Positions 53,355 through 64,000 of a DNA stretch of 64,000 nt are shown here, piece after piece. Source of the DNA: Curvibacter sp. GTDB lineage: Bacteria; Pseudomonadota; Gammaproteobacteria; Burkholderiales; Burkholderiaceae_C. Position 1 is the stretch's first letter; each line of letters begins with the position of its first letter. The DNA is taken from positions 1 to 64,000 of the forward strand of contig REAW01000015.1 in NCBI GenBank assembly GCA_004293725.1, in the 5' to 3' direction. Both the position numbers and the translations under genes were made by a program. Under the pieces are notes generated by a model. It was given only the letters and a program-made list of their open reading frames with translations, did no database searches and was not told the origin of the DNA.

Positions 53355-55405
53355 ATGACCGATAAGAAACCCGAATTCCAATCCGCCACCCTGGAGCAAT
53401 GGGCCAAGGCCGCAGCCAAATCCGCCCCCGGCGGCAATGTGGACGCGCTGAACTGGATCACGCCCGATGGCATTGCGGTCAAACCCCTTTACACCGCAGC
53501 AGACACGGCAGACCTGAAGTACGCCGACACGCTGCCCGGCTTTGAGCCTTACCTGCGCGGCCCGCAGGCCACGATGTACGCCGTGCGCCCCTGGACGATC
53601 CGCCAGTACGCAGGTTTCTCTACCGCCGAAGAGTCCAACGCGTTCTACCGCAAAGCGCTGGCCGCAGGCGGGCAGGGCGTGAGCGTTGCGTTCGACCTGG
53701 CCACCCACCGGGGCTATGACTCGGACCATCCGCGTGTGACCGGCGACGTAGGCAAGGCCGGCGTGGCGATTGACTCGGTCGAGGACATGAAGATTCTGTT
53801 TGACCAGATTCCGCTTGACAAGGTGTCGGTCTCGATGACGATGAACGGCGCGGTGCTGCCGGTGTTGGCGGGCTACGTGGTGGCGGCCGAAGAGCAGGGC
53901 GTTTCGCAAGACCAACTCTCAGGGACGATTCAGAACGACATTCTGAAAGAGTTCATGGTGCGCAACACCTATATCTATCCGCCCGCGCCCAGCATGCGCA
54001 TCATCGGCGACATCATTGGCTACACGGCCAAGAATATGCCCAAGTTCAACTCGATCAGCATTTCGGGTTACCACATGCAGGAAGCCGGAGCGAACCAGGC
54101 ACTCGAGTTGGCTTTCACGCTGGCCGACGGCAAGGAGTATGTGAAGACTGCGATTGCCACCGGGCTGGACGTGGACGACTTTGCCGGGCGCCTGAGCTTC
54201 TTCTGGGCGATTGGAATGAACTTCTATCTGGAGGTTGCCAAGATGCGCGCGGCGCGCTTGCTGTGGTGCCGCATCATGAAGGGCTTTGACGCGAAGGCGC
54301 CGAAGAGCCTGATGCTGCGCACGCATTGCCAGACCAGCGGCTGGAGCCTGACCGAGCAGGACCCCTACAACAACGTCGTGCGCACCACCATGAAGAGACC
54401 CACATCACCAACGTGATCGACCCCTGGGCTGGCAGCTACATGATGGAGAAGCTGACGCAGGACATGGCCGACGCTGCGTGGAAGATCATCGAAGAAGTCG
54501 AAGCCATGGGCGGCATGACCAAAGCCGTAGACAGCGGCTGGACGAAGCTGAAGATTGAAGCCGCCGCCGCCGAGAAGCAAGCGCGCATCGACAGCGGCCA
54601 GGACGTGATCGTGGGCGTGAACAAGTACAAGCTCAAGAACGAAGACGTGATCGAAGCCCGCGACATCGACAACGTGGCCGTGCGCGAAAGCCAGATCGCC
54701 CGCCTTAAAGATATCAAGGCAAAACGCGACTCCGCGCTCGTGGAATCTGCGCTGGCTGCTATCACTTCTGCAGCAGAGTCCGGTACCGGAAACCTGCTGG
54801 ACTTGTCCATCAAAGCCATCCGCCTGCGCGCGACGGTGGGTGAGGTGAGCGATGCGTTGGAGAAAGCCTTTGGCCGCCACCGTGCCGACACCAACAAGGT
54901 CAGCGGCGTGTACGCAGCCGCCTACGACAGCGCCCAAGGAGACACCATGGAGTACTGGAACGCCCTGAAGGCCGATATTGCCGGCTTTGCCGACAAGCAG
55001 GGCCGCCGCCCGCGCGTGATGATCAGCAAGCTGGGTCAGGACGGCCACGACCGCGGCGCCAAGGTGGTAGCCACTGCGTTCGCCGACCTGGGCTTTGACG
55101 TGGATATGGGTCCGCTGTTCCAGACCCCCGAAGAATGCGCCCGCCAGGCGATTGAAAACGACGTGCACGCTGTCGGCGTGTCCACCTTGGCCGCAGGCCA
55201 CAAGACCCTGGTGCCCGCCATCATTGCCGAGTTGAAGAAGCAGGGCGCCGACGACATCATCGTTTTCGTCGGCGGCGTGATTCCGCGGCAGGACTATGAC
55301 TTCTTGTACACCGCAGGTGTCAAAGGTATCTACGGCCCCGGCACGCCGATCCCGGTGAGTGCGCGGGATGTGTTGAGCCAGATCGAAAAAGCGCTCGCGA
55401 TTTAA
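53355..55405 (+). pseudogene. Methylmalonyl-CoA mutase, disrupted by internal deletion and frameshift
   Basis: Adenosylcobalamin-dependent methylmalonyl-CoA mutase (the mcm/scpA type), which would convert (R)-methylmalonyl-CoA to succinyl-CoA. The first 345 codons (53355-54389) give a normal TIM-barrel start ([43 protein letters not shown]). The frame then runs into a stop at 54414. The rest continues in another frame from 54392 ([17 protein letters not shown]) through the B12-binding domain with DxHxxG (GQDGHDRG) to 55405. About 40-42 residues that normally lie between these points, including the FGGTQSLHTN region, are absent. A complete enzyme would be about 725 residues. It is probably inactive unless this is a sequencing or assembly error. 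Confidence 0.85.
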
Positions 55406-55409
55406 GAAC

Positions 55410-55607
55410 ATGAAGATGACACAAAAGGATCGTGCTGTCGGTGCCATTGGTATGGTGCTGGTCGGATTTGTTTTTTCGACCGTTTGCTGGGTAGAAGACA
55501 GCCCCGGGTTTGCTGTCTTCTTCTTGGTAATGTTTGGTGCATTTGCACTTTTTTTCCACAACGCTTCTGACGAGTCGATTGCGTGGTTTATCCGTTGGTT
55601 TTCGTAA
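55410..55607 (+). CDS. Small two-helix membrane protein of unknown function
   Basis: A 65-residue open frame between the mutase and meaB, starting 5 bases after the mutase stop and ending 1 base before the meaB start. The product has two strong membrane segments (about residues 10-28 and 33-50) and a C-terminal WFIRWFS. Its exact fit between the two genes argues for a real gene. The ribosome binding site is weak, and the codon 6 ATG (55416) is an alternative start. I do not recognise the family. Confidence 0.6.
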   Translation: MKMTQKDRAVGAIGMVLVGFVFSTVCWVEDSPGFAVFFLVMFGAFALFFHNASDESIAWFIRWFS

Positions 55608-55608
55608 G

Positions 55609-56631
55609 ATGCCAGTTTCTATAGAGCTTGGTGTCCTAGGTGCCGATTCAATGGCGCAACGCCGCGCGATTGCCAAAGCCATCACCCTGCTGGAGTCCAC
55701 CCGCTTGGACCACCGCGCGCAGGGCGACGCACTGCTCACCGCGCTGCTGCCGTACACCGGCAAGTCGTTCCGGCTGGGCATCAGCGGCGTGCCGGGCGTG
55801 GGCAAGAGCACTTTCATTGAAGCATTAGGCTTGTACCTGATTGGTCAGGGCCACCGCGTGGCGGTGCTGACGATTGACCCGTCCAGCTCGGTTTCCGGCG
55901 GCTCCATCCTGGGTGACAAGACGCGCATGGAGCATTTGTCCATGCACGAAAAAGCCTTCATTCGCCCCAGCCCGAGCAGTGGCACGCTGGGTGGTGTGGC
56001 CGAGAAAACGCGCGAGGCCATGTTGGTCTGCGAAGCGGCGGGACACGACATCGTGATTGTGGAAACCGTGGGCGTGGGCCAGTCTGAGACAGCCGTGCAG
56101 GGCATGACCGATATGTTTGTGCTCATGCAGCTGCCCAATGCGGGCGACGACCTGCAGGCCATCAAAAAAGGAGTGATGGAGCTGGCGGACTTGGTGGTCA
56201 TCAACAAGGCGGACATCGACCCTGATGCCGCTACCCGCGCGCAAGCCCAGATCACCTCCAGCCTGCGACTGTTGGGCATGCATGGCAACCCGAATGACCC
56301 GCACAGCGACAAGCACTGGGCACCCAAAGTGATTTCACTGAGTGCGCTGTTGGGGCAGGGCGTTGACACCTTTTGGGCTGCGGTTAGCGAATTCCAGACT
56401 CTGCAGAGCGCCAACGGCCTGTTCAACCAGCGCCGCCAGAATCAGTCGCTGGCGTGGATGTGGGAGCGCATTGACGCGGGCCTCAAGCTTGCCTTCAAGC
56501 AAAACCAGGCGGTGCGCGAGCAGCTGCCGCAACTTACCGCAGCCGTGCAGTCAGGCCAGATGGCCGCCAGCACTGCAGCACGAAATCTGCTATCGGCGCT
56601 CGAATTTACTGCGCAAGCAGCTCCTAAATAG
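55609..56631 (+). CDS. meaB: MeaB/ArgK-family GTPase, methylmalonyl-CoA mutase chaperone
   Basis: G-protein that protects and reloads methylmalonyl-CoA mutase with adenosylcobalamin. The 340-residue product has a P-loop GVPGVGKST, the base-recognition motif NKAD and typical MeaB blocks ([30 protein letters not shown]). The C-terminal helices ([13 protein letters not shown]) serve dimerisation. The start follows the small membrane gene by one base. Its last codons and stop (AQAAPK-TAG) lie in repeat copy I. Retention of meaB beside a broken mutase gene is notable. Confidence 0.93.
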   Translation: MPVSIELGVLGADSMAQRRAIAKAITLLESTRLDHRAQGDALLTALLPYTGKSFRLGISGVPGVGKSTFIEALGLYLIGQGHRVAVLTIDPSSSVSGGSILGDKTRMEHLSMHEKAFIRPSPSSGTLGGVAEKTREAMLVCEAAGHDIVIVETVGVGQSETAVQGMTDMFVLMQLPNAGDDLQAIKKGVMELADLVVINKADIDPDAATRAQAQITSSLRLLGMHGNPNDPHSDKHWAPKVISLSALLGQGVDTFWAAVSEFQTLQSANGLFNQRRQNQSLAWMWERIDAGLKLAFKQNQAVREQLPQLTAAVQSGQMAASTAARNLLSALEFTAQAAPK

Positions 56632-56640
56632 ATAGCAAAT
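56606..56640 (+). repeat. Dispersed hairpin repeat, copy I, forming the meaB stop
   Basis: ACTGCGCAAGCAGCTCC then TAAATAGATAGCAAAT: the second half of the element, in frame with meaB. It supplies Ala-Gln-Ala-Ala-Pro-Lys and the TAG stop codon. Confidence 0.7.
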
Positions 56641-56674
56641 ACCAACCCATTTTCTGACCTGAAGGAAGACAAGC

Positions 56675-58207
<1,533 letters not shown>

Positions 58208-58238
58208 TCGCCGAAGAACAAAAAAAGGACTCCTCACC

Positions 58239-60287
58239 ATGTTCACCAAAATTCTGATCGCCAACCGTGGCGAAATCGCCTGCCGCGTTATTGCTACCGC
58301 CAAGAAAATGGGCATCAAGACGGTCGCCGTTTACTCGGATGCCGACAAGGAAGCCCGCCATGTGGCGCTGGCCGACGAGGCCGTCAACATCGGCCCCGCG
58401 CCCAGCCGCGAGAGCTATTTGCAGGCTGAAAAGATCATTGCGGCCTGCAAGCAAACCGGCGCGCAAGCGGTGCACCCCGGCTATGGCTTTTTGAGCGAGA
58501 ACGCTGAGTTTTCCAAACGCTGTGAAGAGGAGGGCATTGCCTTCATCGGACCCAAACACTTCTCCATTGCTGCCATGGGCGACAAGATTGAGTCGAAGAA
58601 GCTTGCGGACAAAGCAGGCGTGAATTGCATCCCCGGCTACAACGACGCCATTGCAGGGCCTGAGCAGGCGGTGGAGATCGCCAAGGGCATTGGCTACCCC
58701 GTGATGATCAAGGCCTCGGCCGGCGGAGGCGGCAAGGGCCTGCGCGTGGCCTTCAACGACAAAGAAGCGTTTGAAGGTTTCTCCAGCTGCCAGAACGAAG
58801 CCCGTAACAGCTTTGGCGACGACCGCATCTTCATCGAGAAGTTTGTGCAGGAGCCGCGCCATATCGAGATTCAGGTGCTGGGCGACAGCCATGGCAACGT
58901 GATCTATTTGAACGAGCGCGAGTGCTCCATCCAGCGCCGCCACCAGAAAGTGATTGAAGAGGCGCCAAGCCCCTTTATCAGCGACGCCACCCGCAAAGCC
59001 ATGGGCGAGCAGGCGGTGCAACTGGCCAAGGCCGTGAAGTACCAGAGCGCCGGTACCGTGGAGTTTGTGGTCGGCAAGGACCAGGACTTTTACTTCCTGG
59101 AAATGAACACCCGCCTGCAGGTGGAACACCCGGTCACCGAGTGCATCACCGGCCTGGATTTGGTGGAGCTGATGATCCGCGTGGCGGCCGGCGAAAAGCT
59201 GCCACTTACGCAAGCGGATGTGAAACGCGATGGCTGGGCCATCGAGTGCCGCATCAACGCTGAAGACCCGTTCCGCAACTTCCTGCCCTCTACCGGCCGC
59301 CTGGTGCGCTTTGCGCCGCCTGTGCAGACCATGTGGCAGGGCGACACCGAACACCTGCAAGGCGTGCGCGTGGACACCGGTGTGCAGGACGGTGGCGAGA
59401 TACCGATGTTCTACGACTCGATGATTGCCAAGCTCATCGTGCACGGCAAGGACCGTAATGACGCGATTGCCAAGATGCGCGAAGCGCTCAATGGCTTTGT
59501 GATCCGCGGTGTGTCCAGCAACATTCCGTTTCAAGCGGCGCTGCTGGCTCACCCCAAGTTTGTGAGCGGTGATTTCAACACCGGCTTCATCGCCGAGAAC
59601 TACGGCAAAGGCTTCTTTGCCGAAGATGTGCCGCATGACGACGCAGCATTCCTCACCGCGCTGGCCGCCTTTGTGCGCCGCAAGTCGCGTGAGCGTGCAG
59701 CGGGGCTGTCTGGCCAGTTGCCCGGTTATGCGGTCGACGCAGGCAAAGACTATGTGGTCGTCACCCTCGATGCAGCAGGCAATAACCGCTACACCGCTGT
59801 GCATGTGGACGAGTTTGAGGGCGAAACAGGCTCTGCCCAAGTGCGGGTGGGCGCGAGCAGCTATGTTATTCGTAGCAAGTCGCGCCTGAACGACATTGCC
59901 ATCACCGGCACGGTGAACGGCAAGGCCTTCACCGCACAGGTGGAGCGCGGCACGCCCAAGAACCCGCTTGCCCTGCGTGTGCAGCACAACGGCACCCGCA
60001 TCGATGCGCTTGTCATGTCCCCCCGCATGGCAGAGCTACACAAGTTGATGCCGCACAAGGCACCGCCCGACATGAGCCGCTTCGTGCTCTCGCCCATGCC
60101 CGGTTTGCTGGTGGATGTGGCGGTGGTGCCCGGCCAGAAGGTGCAGGCTGGCGAGCGTGTGGCCGTGATCGAAGCCATGAAGATGGAAAACGTGCTGTTT
60201 GCTGCCGCAGACGGTGTGGTCGGCAAGGTGTTGGCTGCTAAGGGTGAGAGCCTGAGCGTGGATCAGGCTATCGTGGAATTTGTTTAA
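58239..60287 (+). CDS. pccA: Propionyl-CoA carboxylase alpha subunit (biotin carboxylase plus biotin carrier)
   Basis: ATP-dependent biotin carboxylase joined to its biotin carrier, 682 residues. The N-terminal half (1-450) has FTKILIANRGEIACRVI, the ATP-grasp glycine-rich loop KASAGGGGKGLRV and EMNTRLQVEHPVTE. The C-terminal biotinyl domain carries the biotin lysine at 648 in EAMKMEN, 34 residues from the end. A BT-type linker domain (about 500-600) includes the segment GASSYVIRSKSR, which overlaps repeat copy J. The start has AAAGGACT upstream. Confidence 0.95.
   Translation: MFTKILIANRGEIACRVIATAKKMGIKTVAVYSDADKEARHVALADEAVNIGPAPSRESYLQAEKIIAACKQTGAQAVHPGYGFLSENAEFSKRCEEEGIAFIGPKHFSIAAMGDKIESKKLADKAGVNCIPGYNDAIAGPEQAVEIAKGIGYPVMIKASAGGGGKGLRVAFNDKEAFEGFSSCQNEARNSFGDDRIFIEKFVQEPRHIEIQVLGDSHGNVIYLNERECSIQRRHQKVIEEAPSPFISDATRKAMGEQAVQLAKAVKYQSAGTVEFVVGKDQDFYFLEMNTRLQVEHPVTECITGLDLVELMIRVAAGEKLPLTQADVKRDGWAIECRINAEDPFRNFLPSTGRLVRFAPPVQTMWQGDTEHLQGVRVDTGVQDGGEIPMFYDSMIAKLIVHGKDRNDAIAKMREALNGFVIRGVSSNIPFQAALLAHPKFVSGDFNTGFIAENYGKGFFAEDVPHDDAAFLTALAAFVRRKSRERAAGLSGQLPGYAVDAGKDYVVVTLDAAGNNRYTAVHVDEFEGETGSAQVRVGASSYVIRSKSRLNDIAITGTVNGKAFTAQVERGTPKNPLALRVQHNGTRIDALVMSPRMAELHKLMPHKAPPDMSRFVLSPMPGLLVDVAVVPGQKVQAGERVAVIEAMKMENVLFAAADGVVGKVLAAKGESLSVDQAIVEFV
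59851..59880 (+). repeat. Possible dispersed repeat, copy J, inside pccA
   Basis: GCGCGAGCAGCTATG then TTATTCGTAGCAAGT matches the second half of the element with its GCTA/TAGC hairpin. It lies in frame in pccA but in a different phase from copies F, H and I. The match is partial and could be chance. Confidence 0.45.
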
Positions 60288-60296
60288 GGATTGGTC

Positions 60297-60761
60297 ATGA
60301 CACAGCGTCCGTTCAAGGTCTTGGGCATCCAGCAAATCGCCATCGGCGGCCCCGACAAGAAGCGCCTGCAAACCTTGTGGGTGGACATGCTGGGGCTGGA
60401 GGTCACTGGCACGTTCAAGAGTGAGAAGGAAAACGTGGATGAGGACATCTGCGCTATCGGGTCCGGCCCCTACAAGGTGGAAGTCGACCTAATGCAGCCG
60501 ATGGACCCTGACAAGAAGCCTGCGGTGCACACCACGCCCTTGAACCATGTAGGCCTATGGATCGACAACCTGCCGGTGGCGGTGGAGTGGCTCACGGCCA
60601 AGGGCGTGCGCTTTGCTCCGGGTGGCATCCGCAAAGGTGCAGCGGGCTATGACATCACCTTTTTGCACCCCAAAAGCAATGAAGAATTCCCGATTGCGGG
60701 GGAGGGGGTGTTGATCGAGTTGGTGCAGGCCCCTGACGAGGTGATTGCGGCCCTAGCTTAA
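60297..60761 (+). CDS. VOC-family protein, methylmalonyl-CoA epimerase-like
   Basis: A vicinal-oxygen-chelate protein of 154 residues. Length, position after pccA and general layout fit methylmalonyl-CoA epimerase, which links propionyl-CoA carboxylase to the mutase. The second metal histidine (NHVGLWIDN) and the late glutamate (VLIELVQ) are present. The first metal histidine, normally in a DHIGIAV-like segment, is Gln here (IQQIAIGG). The epimerase role is therefore probable but not certain. ATG 60297 is preceded by AAGGA; TTG 60291 is an alternative start. Confidence 0.7.
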   Translation: MTQRPFKVLGIQQIAIGGPDKKRLQTLWVDMLGLEVTGTFKSEKENVDEDICAIGSGPYKVEVDLMQPMDPDKKPAVHTTPLNHVGLWIDNLPVAVEWLTAKGVRFAPGGIRKGAAGYDITFLHPKSNEEFPIAGEGVLIELVQAPDEVIAALA

Positions 60762-60894
60762 TGGCTCTATCTGGCGTGTTCGGGCAGGCATGCTAGTTAG
60801 GGAAAACGCTTGGTTTTGGTGCCATTTTTACTTCCGGCTTTGAAAAAATGACGCTAAAGTCCAAGTACTAAGTAAAAGAACAAGGAGCAACGCC

Positions 60895-63222
60895 ATGGGT
60901 GCTGAAAAAGTTTTGAGTGTTGGCATGTTGCTGATGCGCAAGATGCGCTTGGGGTCCAAACTGGGCATCGTGTTTTTCGTCGCGCTGGTCCCCCTGTTGT
61001 TGATTGTTTGGCAGTTGTTCTCGCGCAATATGTCGGATGCACAGATCACCCGAAGTGAAGTGCAAGGCGTCCATATCGTCGAGCAAGCCTCCCAAGTCAT
61101 CCGCCTGATCCAAACTCATCGGGACCAAACCAACCTGGTCTTGCTGGGCAACACGGCGGCCCAAGGCAGCCGCGACCAGACGCGTGGGCAACTGAACGAA
61201 GCGCGTGCCGAACTTGCTCGCAGGGTTGTCAATAGTGACCCAGAGGCGATTCCCCCTGAATGGAGAGACGTGCAAAGCCGGCTGGATGGGCTGATAGCCC
61301 AATTGGAAGGCAAAGATGCTCCACAAGCATTTGCGCTACACACCACGCTGGTGGCTGACCTGACCCGGTTTGTCTACGGCGTGGCCGACAAGTCGGGTTT
61401 GTTATACGACCCGGAACCTGCGATCTATTTGCTCATGGACGTTTCGGTGTCCCGCTTGACGACATTGGGGGAGCAAATCGGTCTTTTGCGGGGTGCAGGG
61501 GCTGGTTTTTTGAGCCAACCGCAAGTCAGCGATGAAGCGGTTGGACGGATCTCTGCGCAAGCCGCTATGGTGGCGGCTCTATCGGCTGATTTGGTTTATT
61601 CCGAGAAAATTCTGGCCGACAAAGGTGTTCGCCTAGCAAGCGGTCCGGTACTGCAAACTGCGGTAGTTGATTTGTCGGCGCAGATTCGCGAGCGCTTCAA
61701 GGCAGGCGCCGCTGGCGGCAATGCAGAAGCCTACTTTGCAGCGGGCACCAAAGCCATGGATGCGAACTGGGCCCATCACCAGGCTGTCAATCAACAAACG
61801 CGGGCGCTCCTGGAAGCGCGCGAAGCGGGCTTGATCCGCTCTTGGTACGTGCTTGCCATTGGCAGCGTGGCCTCTGTAGCGGTGCTTACTTATCTGATCT
61901 TGTCGTTCAACTTGAGTTTCTTGGCAGACTTGCGTCAAATTCAACTGTTCATGCGCGAAACCGCTAGCGGAAACTTGCGGCATAAAGTCAGCATTCGTGG
62001 CTCTGACGAACTGGCCGCAATGACGACTTCTATGGATGCGATGGTGAACAACCTCTCTTCCATGGTGGCCAGCGTACGTAGCAACTCGGCGTTGGTAGCC
62101 AATTCGGGGGATGTACTCGTAGCCAATAATGAATCTTTGTCCGGCCGCACAGAGCAACAAGCTGCCAACCTGGAAGAAACCTCGGCAAGCGTGCAAGAGT
62201 TGTCAGTTACCGTGAAGGACAACGCCCAGACCGCCAATCACTCGGACCGCGCGGCACAAGAAGTGCGTGCTGTGGCAGAGCAGGGGGCCAAAGGCATGGT
62301 AGAGGCGATTGCGTCGGTAGAGGCCATTGAAGCCAGCACCAAACGCATGGATGAGATTGTGGGTGTGATCGATGGGCTGGCTTTCCAGACCAATATCTTG
62401 GCCCTCAATGCGGCGGTTGAGGCGGCGCGTGCCGGTGAGTCAGGCCGAGGCTTTGCGGTGGTGGCTTCCGAAGTGCGTTCGCTGGCGCAGCGCTCGGCAG
62501 CGTCGGCCAAAGAAATTCGCCAACTCATTGGCACCTCTAGCACCCAAGTGGCTTCTGGCGTGGCGCAAATTCGCGCCGCAGGCGCCAATATCACGCGGAT
62601 TGTGGATGGCGTACGAAATGTGGCGGCCAATATGTCGGCCATCTCCACCTCCAGCGCCGAGCAGAGCAATAGCCTGGCCGAAATCACCACCGCCATTCGT
62701 CAGCTTGACGAGATTACGCAACAGAACGCTGCGATGGTGGAGCAGGCGGTGAGCCAGTCCACCGCTTTGCAAGAGCGCGCCAGCGTGTTGTCGGATGCCG
62801 TGGCGGTGTTCAAGCTGCAACAGGGCTCTGCTGACGAGGCCCGGGCCTTGGTGGAGCGGGCATTGACGCTGCGCCGAGGGGCCGGCAGTCGCGATGCGTT
62901 TGTTCGCGCAGTTACCCCTAAGGAAAGCGGTTTGGTGGACCGCGACATGTATGTGTTTGTGCTGGACCGTAGTGGTCAGTACCTGGCCTTTGGCGGAAAC
63001 CCGGCCAAGGTGGGTACGCGGGTGCAGGATGTGGCCGGTATCGATGGCAATGCCTTGATAGACTCCATCGTCGGGCAAGCATCTGTGGCCCCCGGTTGGG
63101 TGGAGTACGACATTGTGAACCCCCTCAATGGCAAAGTGCAGACCAAAATGTCCTATGTGGTGCAGGTCGATGACGTGTTTGTCGGTTGTGGGGTATACAA
63201 AAACCTCATGATCGCGGCCTGA
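60895..63222 (+). CDS. Methyl-accepting chemotaxis protein with additional C-terminal sensor-like domain
   Basis: Chemoreceptor of 775 residues. A membrane helix (about 22-43), a periplasmic helical domain of about 275 residues, a second helix (about 320-343) and a HAMP domain (about 344-395) lead into the signalling domain (about 420-650). The hairpin tip there is clear ([22 protein letters not shown]). An extra domain of about 120 residues follows ([39 protein letters not shown]), resembling single-Cache domains although it should be cytoplasmic. The start has AAGGAGC upstream. A CheY-like gene follows. It is not part of a visible che operon. Confidence 0.88.
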   Translation: MGAEKVLSVGMLLMRKMRLGSKLGIVFFVALVPLLLIVWQLFSRNMSDAQITRSEVQGVHIVEQASQVIRLIQTHRDQTNLVLLGNTAAQGSRDQTRGQLNEARAELARRVVNSDPEAIPPEWRDVQSRLDGLIAQLEGKDAPQAFALHTTLVADLTRFVYGVADKSGLLYDPEPAIYLLMDVSVSRLTTLGEQIGLLRGAGAGFLSQPQVSDEAVGRISAQAAMVAALSADLVYSEKILADKGVRLASGPVLQTAVVDLSAQIRERFKAGAAGGNAEAYFAAGTKAMDANWAHHQAVNQQTRALLEAREAGLIRSWYVLAIGSVASVAVLTYLILSFNLSFLADLRQIQLFMRETASGNLRHKVSIRGSDELAAMTTSMDAMVNNLSSMVASVRSNSALVANSGDVLVANNESLSGRTEQQAANLEETSASVQELSVTVKDNAQTANHSDRAAQEVRAVAEQGAKGMVEAIASVEAIEASTKRMDEIVGVIDGLAFQTNILALNAAVEAARAGESGRGFAVVASEVRSLAQRSAASAKEIRQLIGTSSTQVASGVAQIRAAGANITRIVDGVRNVAANMSAISTSSAEQSNSLAEITTAIRQLDEITQQNAAMVEQAVSQSTALQERASVLSDAVAVFKLQQGSADEARALVERALTLRRGAGSRDAFVRAVTPKESGLVDRDMYVFVLDRSGQYLAFGGNPAKVGTRVQDVAGIDGNALIDSIVGQASVAPGWVEYDIVNPLNGKVQTKMSYVVQVDDVFVGCGVYKNLMIAA

Positions 63223-63258
63223 ATGAAATGCGTCGAGCCCTGCTTAGAAAACTGAACT

Positions 63259-63654
63259 ATGAATACCTCCAAATCAACCGCACTTCGGGTTTTGGCTGCC
63301 GATGACAACCCGGTCAACCAGAAATTGATTGTGGCTGCGCTGAAGCAGCTCGGGCATCAAGGAGTTGTCGTGAGTGATGGTGAGAAAGCACTGCGTTGCC
63401 TTTCTCAGCTCAGTTTTGATGTACTTCTGCTGGATGTGCAAATGCCTGTCATGGACGGGTTGGAAGCGTTGGCATCCATTCGCAAGCAAGAGCTTCAGGG
63501 CAAACCACACTTGCCGGTCATTATGGTCACCGCGAATGACGTACCGGGCGATCGTGAACGCTATCTCAAGCAAGGTGCCGACGGCTATGTCGCCAAGCCC
63601 GTTGACATTGCCCTGCTGGACGCTGAAATCAAACGGGTTTTGCGTCGACTTTAA
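63259..63654 (+). CDS. CheY-like response regulator (stand-alone receiver)
   Basis: A receiver domain only, 131 residues. It has the acidic pocket AADDNPVNQKL (as in hybrid-kinase receivers), phospho-acceptor Asp59 (LLLDVQMPVMDG), the switch Thr in MVTAND and Lys113 (VAKPVD). There is no output domain, so it acts through protein contacts. It starts 36 bases after the chemoreceptor gene in the same direction, so it may share its transcript; the partner kinase is not in the window. Confidence 0.9.
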   Translation: MNTSKSTALRVLAADDNPVNQKLIVAALKQLGHQGVVVSDGEKALRCLSQLSFDVLLLDVQMPVMDGLEALASIRKQELQGKPHLPVIMVTANDVPGDRERYLKQGADGYVAKPVDIALLDAEIKRVLRRL

Positions 63655-63740
63655 ATGTCGCAGTGGGCAACAATTTCAGATTCCCCGAACGCTCTTGCAT
63701 TGTGATGCACGGGTCTGAACGCTAGCCGATAGGCGTGGCT

Positions 63741-64000
63741 TCAGTTCTTGACTGCAGGTGTTTCGCCACACACGCGGGCCCGACCGCTGTTCTTGGCGTT
63801 GTACAGCCGCTGATCAGCGAGGGCAATCAGTTGTTCTGCTTCCAGTTCTCCTCCAATGGAGCTTGCCACACCCATGCTAAGGGTGACATATTGCGACACA
63901 TCGGAGTAGAGATGTGGCAGGGCACGTTCCTGCAAACGCTTGGAAATCTTTTCCGCAATTTCCATCGCGTTGTCCTGAGAGGTTTCAGGTAGCAGGCAGA
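63741..64000 (-). CDS. GGDEF-domain protein, C-terminal part (gene continues beyond the window)
   Basis: The open frame runs from the right edge to a TGA at 63741. The visible 85 residues are the end of a GGDEF domain (LLPETSQDNAMEIAEKI, TLSMGVAS, ALADQRLYNAKNSGRARV). The active-site loop itself is outside the window, so activity cannot be judged. It converges on the receiver gene. Confidence 0.85.
   Translation of the reverse strand, partial: CLLPETSQDNAMEIAEKISKRLQERALPHLYSDVSQYVTLSMGVASSIGGELEAEQLIALADQRLYNAKNSGRARVCGETPAVKN

Noticed and set aside
54748-54774. Possible further copy of the dispersed repeat in the mutase gene
   Set aside because: About 22 of 27 bases match, but the encoded residues are those expected for the family at this point, so chance similarity is likely.

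Overview
The window is a gene-dense piece of a high-GC betaproteobacterial chromosome, most likely a member of the Comamonadaceae (Rhodoferax/Polaromonas/Acidovorax type). This is inferred from the protein families and their order (tctDE/tctCBA, hpnCDE, tig-clpP-clpX-lon with tRNAs, pccB-pccA) and from a short dispersed repeat that I associate with that family. No prophage, IS element, CRISPR array or plasmid backbone is visible. It is ordinary core chromosome with a few accessory patches.

Layout. 1-4.8 kb: dnaE, then an unknown exported protein flanked by a 125-bp duplication that includes the 3' end of dnaE. 4.8-13.0 kb (minus strand): tctD-tctE-hslR and ribBA-ribH-nusB-aminotransferase-tolQRA. 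13.1-16.1 kb: tctCBA tricarboxylate transporter, divergent from its two-component system. 16.2-23.6 kb: a sigma-54 activator with a PAS domain, its likely upstream sites and a -24/-12 promoter, then a branched-chain-amino-acid-type ABC importer (SBP, livG, livF, livH, livM) translationally coupled to an alpha/beta hydrolase. 23.7-27.0 kb: modE with its operator and modABC. 27.1-34.9 kb: TPR-like/GGDEF protein, LysE exporter, slyX, a DUF1801-type protein, a solute-binding protein, a YhgE/Pip membrane protein, hemH and a HAD phosphatase. 35.0-40.5 kb (minus): penicillin acylase-like hydrolase and hpnC-hpnD-hpnE squalene synthesis. 40.6-45.0 kb: a two-gene RND efflux system. 45.1-51.8 kb: tRNA-Leu, tig, clpP, clpX, lon, then tRNA-Gly, tRNA-Cys, tRNA-Leu. 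51.8-60.8 kb: a conserved unknown, a GntR regulator, and the propionyl-CoA/methylmalonyl-CoA cluster (mutase, small membrane protein, meaB, pccB, pccA, VOC protein). 60.9-64.0 kb: an MCP with an extra C-terminal sensor-like domain, a CheY-like receiver and the end of a GGDEF gene.

Most notable observations. (1) A repeat of about 55 bp occurs at least ten times. It usually lies just after a stop codon in the orientation of the upstream gene, has a hairpin whose arms covary, and in several genes lies inside the reading frame; three copies encode Ala-Gln-Ala-Ala-Pro. (2) The methylmalonyl-CoA mutase gene carries an internal deletion of about 125 bp with a frameshift, although the rest of the pathway looks intact. 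(3) The liv-type operon has a complete sigma-54 control region next to its activator gene. (4) A sigma-32-like promoter for clpP is embedded in a perfect 12-bp inverted repeat, and lon also has a sigma-32-like promoter. (5) The 125-bp duplication around the unknown gene at 3.9 kb diverges mainly at synonymous positions. No wholly new system is proven here. The repeat family and the sigma-54 importer/hydrolase operon are the best candidates for something undescribed.
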